In this document: positions 1-7,615 of the stretch, in pieces | Layout of the letters: the number at the start of each line of letters is the position of its first letter | How positions within the stretch are numbered: position 1 is the stretch's first letter | Source: UBA12158 sp035562735 | GTDB lineage: Bacteria; Patescibacteriota; Microgenomatia; UBA12405 | DNA: 13,639 bases | Direction: 5' to 3' | NCBI GenBank assembly: GCA_035562735.1 | Contig: DATMWB010000009.1 | Location: 1 to 13,639 of the forward strand | Made by a program: the position numbers and the translations under genes | The notes under the pieces: model-generated | Seen by the model: only the letters and a program-made list of their open reading frames with translations | Database searches by the model: none | What the model was told of the DNA's origin: nothing

Positions 1-2283
1 AAAGTACCCTCTCTTTTATGGTTCAAAGATATTCACTTTTCAGACGTTAATATTGTTGGTGGTAAGGGTGCAAACTTGGGAGAAATGTACAATTTAGGCA
101 TACCTGTACCTAACGGATACTGTGTTACTGCTGAAGCCTACTTTAGGTTTATTGAAAGCAATAAACTTAAACCCAGAATTAAAGCTATTTTAGATGCCAC
201 AGATGTTGATGATTCCGAACAACTTGCCCAAGCCTCAGCATCTATTAGAAAACTGGTTCGGACTTCTCCAGTACCTGAGGATATGGCTCAGGAAATTATG
301 ATTGCCTATAAAAAACTGTGTTCTTTTGGTGGTCTAAAAGATGCTCCGGTCGCCGTACGTACATCTGCCACCGCTGAAGATAGTGCCGATGCTTCTTTTG
401 CTGGTCAGGGTGACACTTTTCTAAATGTTATGGGTGCTTCAAACGTTGTCTCACAAGTCCGAAACTGTTGGTCTTCTCTCTTCACCTCTCGCTCACTCTA
501 TTACCAAGTAAAAAAACATTACGATCATTTCAAAATTGGCGTTGCTGTCCCAGTTCAAAAAATGGTCCAAAGCGAAATATCTGGTATTGCCTTTACGCTC
601 AATCCCGTGTCAAACAATAGAAATGAAATTGTTGTTGAAACTATTTGGGGTCTAGGTGAATATATTGTTCAAGGTATTGTCACCCCCGATCAACACCTCA
701 TAGACAAAAGTAATTGGGAAATTAAATTTAAAAATAGTGTTCATCAGGATGTGCAATTGGTTCGCTTCAAAGAAGGTAACAAAGAAATGGAGGTTCCTAA
801 ATACAAACAAAACAAAGCTAAAATTGATGACAATATGGCCATAAAAGTGGCGAAACTTGCACAAAAACTTCATAACCACTATGGTAAAGCCCAAGATATT
901 GAGTTCGCTATCGAAAAAAATAAACTATATTTTGTGCAAACCCGACCCATTACCACCGTTGATGTCAGCCAAAAAAATATCAACGAACAAACAAAAATTG
1001 ATGAAAATCTTGTTCCCATCCTCACTGGTGAACCAGCTAGTCCAGGGTCAAATTCTGGAGTCGCAGTAATTATAAAAAGTCCCAAAGAAATTAACCGAGT
1101 AGTCAAAGGACAAATATTAATTACCGACATGACCACACCTGACTTCGTTCCTGCTATGAAAAAGGTAAATGGCATAATTACCAACAAGGGCGGTCAAACT
1201 TCTCATGCCGCAATTGTTAGCCGTGAACTTGGAGTTCCTTGTGTAGTCGGTACCGGCAATGCTACTAAAATTATTAAAGAAGGAGATTTGGTTACGGTTG
1301 ATGGTACAACGGGAAAAATATATAGTGGTGATCAAAGTTCAGGTATTGTTATCAAAAAAGTAGTTCACACCAACCAAAAAACTGCTACCAAGCTGTACGT
1401 AAACTTAGGAGAACCAGAACTAGCCAAAGAAATCAGTAAAAGAAACGTTGATGGTATTGGTCTTCTCCGTGCCGAATTTATGATTGCCAACATTGGAGTT
1501 CATCCAAAACGAATGATCCAAGAGGGGCGTCAAAAAGAATATATTGAAAGATTAGCCTCAGGTATGGCTGATTTTTGCAAAAGCTTTAATCCTAGACCTG
1601 TTATTTATCGTGCCACAGACTTTAAAACCAACGAATATCGTTATTTAAAGTGGGGAAAATTATTTGAACCAGAAGAACCAAATCCCTTGCTTGGATTTAG
1701 AGGTGCGCTTCGCTACATAAACTCTCCGGATGTCTTCAATATGGAGCTAGAAGCCATCAAAATGATTCGAAATAAATATAATCTAAAAAATCTTTGGTTA
1801 ATGATTCCTTTTTGCCGCTCTCCAGAAGAACTTATAAAAGTCAAAAAAATCGTTACTGACGCTGGACTATTACGTAGTCCTAGCTTCAAGCTTTTCATGA
1901 TGGCAGAAATTCCCACAAATGTAATTATGCTTGATAAGTTTATCGAAGTTGGTATCGATGGTATCTCAATTGGTAGTAACGATTTAACCATGCTTACCCT
2001 CGGACTAGATCGTGACAACGGTGAAATTGCCAAAGACTTTAATGAACTTGATCCTTCTGTTCTTTGGTCATTAAAAAGATTAGTGACAAAAGCTAAAAAA
2101 GCCGGCATCATGGCAGGTATTTGTGGACAAGCGCCAAGTAACCATCCTGACTTAGTTGAAAAGCTAGTCAAATGGGGGATTACCTCAATCTCGGTTTCAC
2201 CTGATGCTATTGATCGCACCCGCGAAATCATCGCTTGGGCAGAAAATAAACGACTTGAGGATAAGAAAGAAAAGAAAAGATAG
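1..2283 (+). CDS. ppsA: Phosphoenolpyruvate synthase (5' end outside window)
   Basis: Makes phosphoenolpyruvate from pyruvate and ATP, releasing AMP and phosphate; it is the gluconeogenic entry step. The frame is open from base 1 and matches the family before the first in-frame ATG at 76, so that ATG is not the start. About 760 residues are present, against 792 in E. coli, so only a few N-terminal residues are missing. Order: N-terminal nucleotide-binding domain (VGGKGANLGEM, residues 19-29; AVRTSATAEDS near 118-128), swivelling phosphohistidine domain (GGQTSHAAIVSREL, catalytic His402), C-terminal PEP/pyruvate TIM barrel (GLLRAEF, NPLLGFRG, IGSNDLTML, and GICGQAPS with catalytic Cys708). The Thr-Ser-His motif is the one phosphorylated by the PSRP regulatory kinase in other bacteria; no such kinase gene is here. 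It converges on rsmI with one base between the stops. Identification is secure. Confidence 0.97.
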   Translation, partial: KVPSLLWFKDIHFSDVNIVGGKGANLGEMYNLGIPVPNGYCVTAEAYFRFIESNKLKPRIKAILDATDVDDSEQLAQASASIRKLVRTSPVPEDMAQEIMIAYKKLCSFGGLKDAPVAVRTSATAEDSADASFAGQGDTFLNVMGASNVVSQVRNCWSSLFTSRSLYYQVKKHYDHFKIGVAVPVQKMVQSEISGIAFTLNPVSNNRNEIVVETIWGLGEYIVQGIVTPDQHLIDKSNWEIKFKNSVHQDVQLVRFKEGNKEMEVPKYKQNKAKIDDNMAIKVAKLAQKLHNHYGKAQDIEFAIEKNKLYFVQTRPITTVDVSQKNINEQTKIDENLVPILTGEPASPGSNSGVAVIIKSPKEINRVVKGQILITDMTTPDFVPAMKKVNGIITNKGGQTSHAAIVSRELGVPCVVGTGNATKIIKEGDLVTVDGTTGKIYSGDQSSGIVIKKVVHTNQKTATKLYVNLGEPELAKEISKRNVDGIGLLRAEFMIANIGVHPKRMIQEGRQKEYIERLASGMADFCKSFNPRPVIYRATDFKTNEYRYLKWGKLFEPEEPNPLLGFRGALRYINSPDVFNMELEAIKMIRNKYNLKNLWLMIPFCRSPEELIKVKKIVTDAGLLRSPSFKLFMMAEIPTNVIMLDKFIEVGIDGISIGSNDLTMLTLGLDRDNGEIAKDFNELDPSVLWSLKRLVTKAKKAGIMAGICGQAPSNHPDLVEKLVKWGITSISVSPDAIDRTREIIAWAENKRLEDKKEKKR

Positions 2284-2284
2284 T

Positions 2285-2923
2285 TTAGGCAAAAACTACT
2301 ACTACCTCTCCGCGGATATCTCCATCCCAATCCTTTTTTACTTCTTCAAATTTCTTTGTCATTTCTCTGACAATCCTAATTTCAACCTTATCCCCATAAA
2401 TTTCTTTAATTTCACTCACTAATTTTTCAGTTCTGAGAGGGGACTCGTAGACGACTTTTGCTCCTTCAATATTTTTGTATATTTCTAAAATCTTTTTTCT
2501 TTCACCATCCCTTTTTGGTAAAAAACCTAAATATGAAAATCTACCCATTGGTAATCCAGCCAGTACTAAGGCATTAATGGTTGCTGATGGACCAGGGATT
2601 GCTGTATATTGCAATCCTAGCTCTTGGCATTTTCTTATTAAAAGCCAACCTGGGTCTGACAGTAAGGGGGTCCCAGCATCGGTCACTAGACCAACATCAA
2701 AACCCTCCTTTAACATCTCTACGATTTGGGGAATTTTTTGTCTCTCGACTTCATCATAAAAAGATACTAACTTCGGAGTATTTACTATTTTTAATTCTTT
2801 CAATAAAACCCCCGTCTTTCTGGTGTCCTCACACAATAAAACATCGGCATGTTCAATCATATCGATAGCTCTCAATGTGATATCCTTCATATTTCCAATT
2901 GGGGTTGAGATTATATAAAGCAT
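2285..2923 (-). CDS. rsmI: 16S rRNA (cytidine1402-2'-O)-methyltransferase RsmI
   Basis: Adds the 2'-O-methyl group to C1402 in the decoding centre of 16S rRNA, using S-adenosylmethionine. The tetrapyrrole-methylase fold is complete: STPIGN (6-11), CEDTR (31-35), TDAGTPLLSDPG (81-92), IPGPSA (109-114) and YLGFLPKR (131-138), followed by the REMTKKFEEV strand (family form RELTKxxEE). At 212 residues it is much shorter than E. coli RsmI (286), because the C-terminal extension after the methylase domain is absent, as expected of a reduced genome. It is the last gene of a lexA, zinc-ribbon, rsmI run; the preceding stop lies 3 bases upstream of its ATG and there is no Shine-Dalgarno sequence, so translation is probably coupled. 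Confidence 0.95.
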   Translation of the reverse strand: MLYIISTPIGNMKDITLRAIDMIEHADVLLCEDTRKTGVLLKELKIVNTPKLVSFYDEVERQKIPQIVEMLKEGFDVGLVTDAGTPLLSDPGWLLIRKCQELGLQYTAIPGPSATINALVLAGLPMGRFSYLGFLPKRDGERKKILEIYKNIEGAKVVYESPLRTEKLVSEIKEIYGDKVEIRIVREMTKKFEEVKKDWDGDIRGEVVVVFA

Positions 2924-2926
2924 AAT

Positions 2927-3082
2927 TTAGTTACTTAATGGCAAATAAACTCCAACATAAACATTACATTTTTTACAACAATATACTGTTCTGTTAAAAA
3001 TTTCGTCCGTTTTTAATTTTGCTGGTGACTCTCCAATCTCAATAATCATTTCTTGATCACATTTTGGACATTTCATATTCAT
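2927..3082 (-). CDS. 51-residue zinc-ribbon protein
   Basis: Small gene filling the whole gap between lexA and rsmI. The start NMKCPKCDQEM gives one CxxC knuckle (Cys5, Cys8); VYCCKKCNVYVGVY gives the second (Cys35 or Cys36, with Cys39). The two knuckles about 27 residues apart form a four-cysteine zinc ribbon. The ATG abuts the lexA stop with no spacer, and its own stop is 3 bases before the rsmI ATG, so it is co-transcribed and probably translationally coupled. Met3 is an alternative start. I do not recognise a specific family. Zinc ribbons of this size often bind nucleic acid or help assemble a partner protein, but no function can be assigned. The paired cysteines and exact fit between neighbours argue that it is real. 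Confidence 0.8.
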   Translation of the reverse strand: MNMKCPKCDQEMIIEIGESPAKLKTDEIFNRTVYCCKKCNVYVGVYLPLSN

Positions 3083-3700
3083 TTAATTAAACTGTCTAAT
3101 CACTGCCACTACCTTACCCCTAATTTCCACATCAGTCACATACATCGGACTCATAGTTGAATTGGCTGGTTGTAAACGAATTCTATTGGCTTCCTGATAA
3201 TAACGTTTTAATGTGGCAAAACCATTTCGAAGTACGGCAACAACAATGTCACCATTGCTAGCATTTTTCTGTTCCTTCACTACAACATAATCACCGCTCA
3301 AGATGCCATCGTCAATCATTGAGTCTCCTTTGGCTTGTAAAACAAAGGATTTATCTCCCGACTTAATCAGTGTTGATGAAACCATTAAGGTCGCATTTGG
3401 GTCTGTATAAGGCTCAATTGGAGCCCCACAAGCAATGAAACCCAAAACAGGCAACTCTATGTTGTCTTCATGTTCTTTTTCTGTATTATCGAGCAATTCA
3501 ATACCTCTAACTGCCCCTCTATATCTCCTAACCAATCCTTTTTTCTCCAATGCAGCCAAATGCTCATGAACCGTTGCCAGTGATGAGAGACCTAGGTGCT
3601 GGGCAATTTCGGTCAAGGTTGGTGCATAACCATACTTATCAATGGAATTTGCAATCAAATCCAAAATTTCTTTTTGTCTTTTATATACTATTGCTGGCAT
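3083..3700 (-). CDS. lexA: LexA SOS-response repressor
   Basis: Represses DNA-damage genes and inactivates itself by RecA-stimulated self-cleavage. Residues 1-65 form the winged helix-turn-helix; the segment YGYAPTLTEIAQHLGLSS and the recognition helix around TVHEHLAALEKKGLVRR resemble Firmicutes LexA. Residues 80-205 are the S24 peptidase domain with catalytic Ser127 (GDSMIDDG) and Lys165 (FATLKRYY). The scissile pair aligned with E. coli Ala84-Gly85 is Cys91-Gly92 (FIACGAPIEP), the dipeptide used in UmuD rather than the usual LexA Ala-Gly. Length (205) is normal. It is the first gene of an operon with the zinc ribbon and rsmI, and is divergent from the transglutaminase operon. A strong promoter lies directly upstream and predicts a leaderless mRNA. 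Confidence 0.98.
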   Translation of the reverse strand: MPAIVYKRQKEILDLIANSIDKYGYAPTLTEIAQHLGLSSLATVHEHLAALEKKGLVRRYRGAVRGIELLDNTEKEHEDNIELPVLGFIACGAPIEPYTDPNATLMVSSTLIKSGDKSFVLQAKGDSMIDDGILSGDYVVVKEQKNASNGDIVVAVLRNGFATLKRYYQEANRIRLQPANSTMSPMYVTDVEIRGKVVAVIRQFN

Positions 3701-3701
3701 A

Positions 3702-3714
3702 GTATTAATAATAC
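3702..3714. promoter_or_regulatory. Candidate LexA autoregulatory operator (palindrome)
   Basis: GTATTA-A-TAATAC is a perfect 13-base inverted repeat that covers the lexA -10 box and ends 2 bases from the start codon, where a bound repressor would block RNA polymerase. That LexA itself binds here is an inference. A canonical Firmicutes SOS box is not present; only a GTTCG half-site (3720-3716) lies in the promoter spacer. Confidence 0.4.
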
Positions 3715-3735
3715 ACGAACAATACCCGAAGTCAA
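3708..3735 (-). promoter_or_regulatory. lexA promoter, predicted leaderless
   Basis: Reading the minus strand, TTGACT (3735-3730) and TATTAT (3713-3708) are separated by 16 bases, a near-consensus sigma-70 promoter. The -10 box ends 7 bases before the lexA ATG, so transcription should begin at or next to the ATG itself. There is no room for a Shine-Dalgarno sequence. Confidence 0.75.
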
Positions 3736-3746
3736 CTGTTTAATAG

Positions 3747-5522
3747 ATGTTAATATTAGATATGTTTTTACGTCTTTTGTTTCTCCTTTTTAGTCTCACC
3801 CTTCTCACTTCTAATCCATCTTTTGCCAGCTCCGATTTTTCAATAAATGAAAAAATTGAATATCTTATCAATAACGCCGGCCAAGCGACCGTCACTCATC
3901 AGGTTGACATCACTAATAATTATTCTCAGATATACCCCCACGAATATCGAATCCAAATACAAGGTCTACCACTCAGTGACCTTAGCGCCACTGATAGTGA
4001 AGGAAACATTCTTACAAATTTTTCAATAGATGAGAATCAAAACTCCTCAATTAGCCTTACTTTAAATAAACCCAAAGTTGGAAAAGGACAAATCAATACC
4101 TTCAAGCTAATTTACAGGATTTCAAACTTTGCTCAAAACAAAGGGAAGACATGGGAGATTGCTTTACCACAAATGGGTGATAATTCGCTTGAAAATGCCA
4201 AAATTACAATAAAAACTCCTTCTGATTTTGGAAGCTTATCTTTTTCATCAATCCCTGTAAAATTTGAAGATGGTCTTACTCAAAACACCATTACTTTCCA
4301 AGACAATTCTAGATCCAAGATTCTAATTATTCTTGGTAATTATCAATTATTTAACTTTAAATTAAACTACAGTCTAAGAAATCCCAGCAACACAACAATA
4401 AATTCGGAAATTGCTTTGATACCTGACACATATTCCCAGTCTGTTTACTACCAATCCATTTCACCACCACCACAGGGAATAAATATCGATTCAGATGGAA
4501 ACTGGATAGCCAAATATCAACTAAAAAGTGGTGAGGAAATAAATATAGTTGCCACCGGTCAGATCAAAACTGGACTTCACCAATCAAGTGAAATTTCCAA
4601 ACCTGAAAACTATTTGTCTGAACAAAGTTTTTGGCCAGTATCAAATCCAAAAATTCAGGAAGTTGCTCAAACTCTCAACAACCCTCGATCAATTTATAAT
4701 TTTGTAGTCAACACTCTTGATTACAACTATGAACGTATTAATAATTCTGGTCGTTTAGGTGCTCTTGAAGCGTTACTAAATCCAAAGAATTCTTTATGCA
4801 CCGAATTTACAGACCTCTTTGTTACTCTTTCTCGGGCAAAAGGTATCCCTGCAAGAGAAATTGAAGGTTTTGCTTATTCGAACAATCCAAAAATTAAACC
4901 TGTAAACTCACAAAGCGATGTTCTTCACGCCTGGCCAGAATATTATGATTCATCTAAAAAAACTTGGAGGGCCATTGACCCAACTTGGGGTAAAACAACC
5001 AACGGAATCGACTATTTTAGTGATCTTGACTTGAACCACATAACTTTCGTTATCCATGGTTTGGATAGTCAAAACCCACTTCCTCCGGGTTCATATAAAA
5101 ATAACGCTGGTGAAAAATCTGTTTTTATCGAATTTGCCAGTGATGAAATAAAAGGAGATCAAACTTTACCCACAGTGTCTTATCAAAAAAACCAATTAAT
5201 CGTTCAAAATTCAACACCAAATTCTTTAAAAAACATATCTATCTCATCTCCAAACTTATCTTTTAATCAACAAATAGACTATATATTGCCCTACTCTTCA
5301 GCATCAATCTCCTCACCAAAAATATCGTTTTTAAAGTCTTTGTTACCAAAAAATAAAAAACTCAACATCCTGATTACCGATGAAGACGGAAAAACAAGTT
5401 CACAAGTAATAAATTATCCTCCACATCTAATAAATCTTGGTATCACCATTGTTCTCAGCCTTATTATTTTGACAACAAGCGGTATAATTATTACCAAACA
5501 AATACATGAAAAGAATTCTTAA
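3747..5522 (+). CDS. Secreted, membrane-anchored transglutaminase-like protein
   Basis: Extracellular cysteine-hydrolase-fold protein; members act as peptidases or amide-bond-forming enzymes, and the substrate here is unknown. An N-terminal signal segment (MFLRLLFLLFSLTLL, then a small-residue NPSFASS region) leads to a roughly 250-residue beta-rich ectodomain. The transglutaminase core follows with the full triad: Cys351 (NSLCTEF), His394 (VLHAWPEYY), Asp411 (AIDPTWG). A Ser/Asn-rich segment (about 480-555) precedes a C-terminal membrane helix (LINLGITIVLSLIILTTSGIII) and a short charged tail, so the enzyme faces outwards. The first ATG is used here, but Met6 (ATG at 3762) gives a more typical signal peptide and may be the true start. 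First gene of a five-gene operon; its 3' end overlaps the next gene by 17 bases. Confidence 0.9.
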   Translation: MLILDMFLRLLFLLFSLTLLTSNPSFASSDFSINEKIEYLINNAGQATVTHQVDITNNYSQIYPHEYRIQIQGLPLSDLSATDSEGNILTNFSIDENQNSSISLTLNKPKVGKGQINTFKLIYRISNFAQNKGKTWEIALPQMGDNSLENAKITIKTPSDFGSLSFSSIPVKFEDGLTQNTITFQDNSRSKILIILGNYQLFNFKLNYSLRNPSNTTINSEIALIPDTYSQSVYYQSISPPPQGINIDSDGNWIAKYQLKSGEEINIVATGQIKTGLHQSSEISKPENYLSEQSFWPVSNPKIQEVAQTLNNPRSIYNFVVNTLDYNYERINNSGRLGALEALLNPKNSLCTEFTDLFVTLSRAKGIPAREIEGFAYSNNPKIKPVNSQSDVLHAWPEYYDSSKKTWRAIDPTWGKTTNGIDYFSDLDLNHITFVIHGLDSQNPLPPGSYKNNAGEKSVFIEFASDEIKGDQTLPTVSYQKNQLIVQNSTPNSLKNISISSPNLSFNQQIDYILPYSSASISSPKISFLKSLLPKNKKLNILITDEDGKTSSQVINYPPHLINLGITIVLSLIILTTSGIIITKQIHEKNS

Positions 5523-5871
5523 ATATACCCTCTTTATCGCCTTCGCACTCGTCATTGAAAACGAAATTTGGAGAAATCTTTCCTTTACTCCCAAAATTGA
5601 AACAATCATAAAAGTGGCTTTAATTTTAGCCATATTTGAACTTATTCTAAAACCAATCATTAAAATTCTCCTCTTACCAATAACTTTTCTAACCCTAGGA
5701 CTTATTAGAGTCGTCATCAACACCCTTGGCCTATACCTCGCCACTTTTTTAATTACAGGTTTTTCGGTTAATTCCTTAAAGGTATTCAACTATTCACTCA
5801 CCAACTTCCTGGCTTATCTTTTTACATCCTTTATAATCAGTAGTCTACTTTATATTTTTAAAAAACTATGA
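5506..5871 (+). CDS. Small membrane protein, PF04020 (phage holin 4_2-like)
   Basis: A 121-residue, almost wholly hydrophobic protein with about four membrane helices (around 5-18, 32-52, 55-85 and 95-118). The central stretch ELILKPIIKILLLPITFLTL followed by GLIRVVINTLGLYLATFLITGF closely matches the pattern of the PF04020 family, annotated as phage holin family 4 but usually a chromosomal bacterial membrane protein of unknown role. Nothing here indicates a prophage or lysis cassette, so holin activity should not be assumed. The start lies inside the end of the transglutaminase gene, and its TGA overlaps the secG ATG (ATGA), so all three are very probably co-expressed. Confidence 0.75.
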   Translation: MKRILKYTLFIAFALVIENEIWRNLSFTPKIETIIKVALILAIFELILKPIIKILLLPITFLTLGLIRVVINTLGLYLATFLITGFSVNSLKVFNYSLTNFLAYLFTSFIISSLLYIFKKL

Positions 5872-6077
5872 AAACCGCACTTACAATCTTTCAGATAATA
5901 ATTTGTATCGCCCTTTCAGCTCTAATCTTTCTACAATCAAAGGGAAGTAATGAGAACAACAATATCCTCTCCGAGACAAGTTCTGAGCGTCGTGGCTGGG
6001 AAAAAATTCTATTCAATCTTACTATGTTTATAATTCTACTTTTCTTGATTTCATCAATTGTCCAAACTCTGATCTAA
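5868..6077 (+). CDS. secG: Preprotein translocase subunit SecG
   Basis: Small accessory subunit of the SecYEG channel in the cytoplasmic membrane; it assists SecA-driven protein export. The 69 residues have the SecG layout: a membrane helix (TIFQIIICIALSALIFLQS), a short polar loop with the family-type ILSETSSERRGWEKILFNLT segment in place of the usual Gly-rich loop plus RRGxEK, then a second helix (MFIILLFLISSIVQTLI). The length fits the shorter SecG proteins. It overlaps the upstream gene by 4 bases and the next gene starts 3 bases after its stop. Sitting among exported and membrane proteins, it links export capacity to production of this envelope operon. Confidence 0.85.
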   Translation: MKTALTIFQIIICIALSALIFLQSKGSNENNNILSETSSERRGWEKILFNLTMFIILLFLISSIVQTLI

Positions 6078-6080
6078 AAA

Positions 6081-7406
6081 ATGATCACCAAAATCAGATT
6101 TAAATTCGAACTTTTCTTTTTATACATAAAAAGAAATTGGATATATCTTACAACGGGACTTATCTTGGGAATAGCACTTACAGTATTTCACCAAGAAATT
6201 CTCTCAATCTATCAAAAATTCAATCGACCAATTGAAAAAATTGGTCTTGAGGGTTTATATAACATCAATTCTTTGCCAACAGAAATAATCAGCAAAATTT
6301 CCTATGGACTGACTCAAAAAAATGAAAATAATAAATTTGAACTATCACCCCTTGTTAAAAATCTAGATATCCAACAAGACAACACTCAATATATCTTTGA
6401 GTTAAACTCCGACATCCACTGGCATAGTGGGAAACAATTTACCGCGGAAGATTTAAACTACAAAATCCCCGGACTAACAATTACTTCTTCCGATTCACAA
6501 CACATTACCATCCAAACAGAAAAAGTTTTTGCCCCAATTCTTTCAACTCTAAGCCTACCTCTAATTAAAAAAAATTTTGACTCGCTCGGTGAATTTAAAG
6601 TCACCCGTTTTAATTATCAGGATGGTAGTATAAAAAATCTATTTTTGAAATCACCCGACAAATCCATCTATTATCACTTTTATCAAAATGAAAATGACCT
6701 GTTAAATGCTTACAAAATAGGGGAGGTCGATCAAATAGAATTAAGTTCGATTCCTGAAAATCTAAATGAATGGCCCAAAACAGATATCTCAAAAGAAATT
6801 CGCACTGATCAAAAATATATAGCCATATTTTTGAATACAAATAAATTAAACAATAAACAGCTTCGCCAAGCTCTAGCTTATGCTACTCCAAAAACAGACG
6901 ACCTAAACGAGAGAGCCTTGTCACCAATTTCACCAACCTCATGGGCATACAATTCATCAGTAAAAGATTATGCCTTTGATTCAAAAAAAGCCCAAGAATT
7001 TTTTTCCAAAAACAAAATTGAATCCATCGATTTAACTTTCAATGACCGACGTCTAATTAACATCGCCGACGAAATAAAAAAATCCTGGGAAGAAACTCTC
7101 GGTCTTAAGGTCAACACCCACATCAGTAGTCAAATTGATACTCAAAATTACGACGCCATTCTAGCTTACGGAAGCATCCCTTCTGATCCAGACCAATATC
7201 TTTTTTGGCACTCCACCCAGACAAAAACCAATCTTACAAAAATAAATAATCCCCGGATTGATAAACTGTTAGAAGAAGGGAGGCAGACTTTTGACCAGCA
7301 AGAACGCAAAAAAATTTATCAAGAATTTCAAAAAAATCTACTCGAAGAATGTCCTGCTATTTTCTTAAAGTACCCCACCATTTATACTATTAAAAGAAAT
7401 AAATAA
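6081..7406 (+). CDS. Membrane-anchored solute-binding protein, family 5 (OppA/DppA-like)
   Basis: Extracytoplasmic binding protein of the peptide/nickel ABC-transporter type. An N-terminal membrane helix (about 19-37) replaces a lipoprotein signal: no lipobox cysteine is visible, so it is anchored as an uncleaved type II protein. Family landmarks follow in order: LEGLYNINSLP, LSPLVKNLDI, the YIFELNSDIHWHSGKQFTAEDL hallmark (near 106-126), YIAIFLNTNKLNNKQLRQAL (near 252-271), and the C-terminal SDPDQYLFWHS...NNPRIDKLLEEGR region. At 441 residues it is about 100 shorter than DppA. No ABC permease or ATPase gene is nearby, so it either works with a transporter encoded elsewhere or serves as a surface scavenger. 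Peptide uptake would suit an amino-acid auxotroph, but the ligand is not determined. Confidence 0.85.
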   Translation: MITKIRFKFELFFLYIKRNWIYLTTGLILGIALTVFHQEILSIYQKFNRPIEKIGLEGLYNINSLPTEIISKISYGLTQKNENNKFELSPLVKNLDIQQDNTQYIFELNSDIHWHSGKQFTAEDLNYKIPGLTITSSDSQHITIQTEKVFAPILSTLSLPLIKKNFDSLGEFKVTRFNYQDGSIKNLFLKSPDKSIYYHFYQNENDLLNAYKIGEVDQIELSSIPENLNEWPKTDISKEIRTDQKYIAIFLNTNKLNNKQLRQALAYATPKTDDLNERALSPISPTSWAYNSSVKDYAFDSKKAQEFFSKNKIESIDLTFNDRRLINIADEIKKSWEETLGLKVNTHISSQIDTQNYDAILAYGSIPSDPDQYLFWHSTQTKTNLTKINNPRIDKLLEEGRQTFDQQERKKIYQEFQKNLLEECPAIFLKYPTIYTIKRNK

Positions 7407-7408
7407 TT

Positions 7409-7615
7409 ATGGAAAACAACAAAATCACCCCCTTGGGATATCTATTATTAGGAACTTTTTTTATTTTTCTGTCTTACGCTGGCTGGATATATACAAAAAG
7501 CATTGATTGGAAAGTTTTAGAACGTTTAGAAGATGCTCCACTTAGTATCCCCACCGGCAATATTTCTTTACCATCAACGGCCAGTGCCACTCCTCAAGGC
7601 AACCCTAAAAAATAG
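7409..7615 (+). CDS. Small single-pass membrane protein of unknown function
   Basis: A 68-residue protein not recognised as any known family. One membrane helix (PLGYLLLGTFFIFLSYAGWIY, about 8-28) follows a short polar N-terminus; the rest is a soluble tail ending in a Pro/Ser/Thr/Ala-rich stretch (SIPTGNISLPSTASATPQGN). The start is 2 bases after the stop of the binding-protein gene, making this the last gene of the envelope operon. Its final 42 bases overlap the 3' end of the convergent MFS gene. Function may relate to the neighbouring export and uptake genes, but nothing proves it. Confidence 0.6.
   Translation: MENNKITPLGYLLLGTFFIFLSYAGWIYTKSIDWKVLERLEDAPLSIPTGNISLPSTASATPQGNPKK

Noticed and set aside
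3714..3731. Firmicutes-type SOS box (CGAAC-N4-GTTCG) upstream of lexA
   Set aside because: Only one half (GTTCG on the minus strand) is present; the other half does not match.
5506..5871. Prophage lysis gene, suggested by the holin family name
   Set aside because: No phage gene is nearby, and it overlaps a transglutaminase gene and secG in a housekeeping operon; PF04020 proteins are mostly chromosomal.
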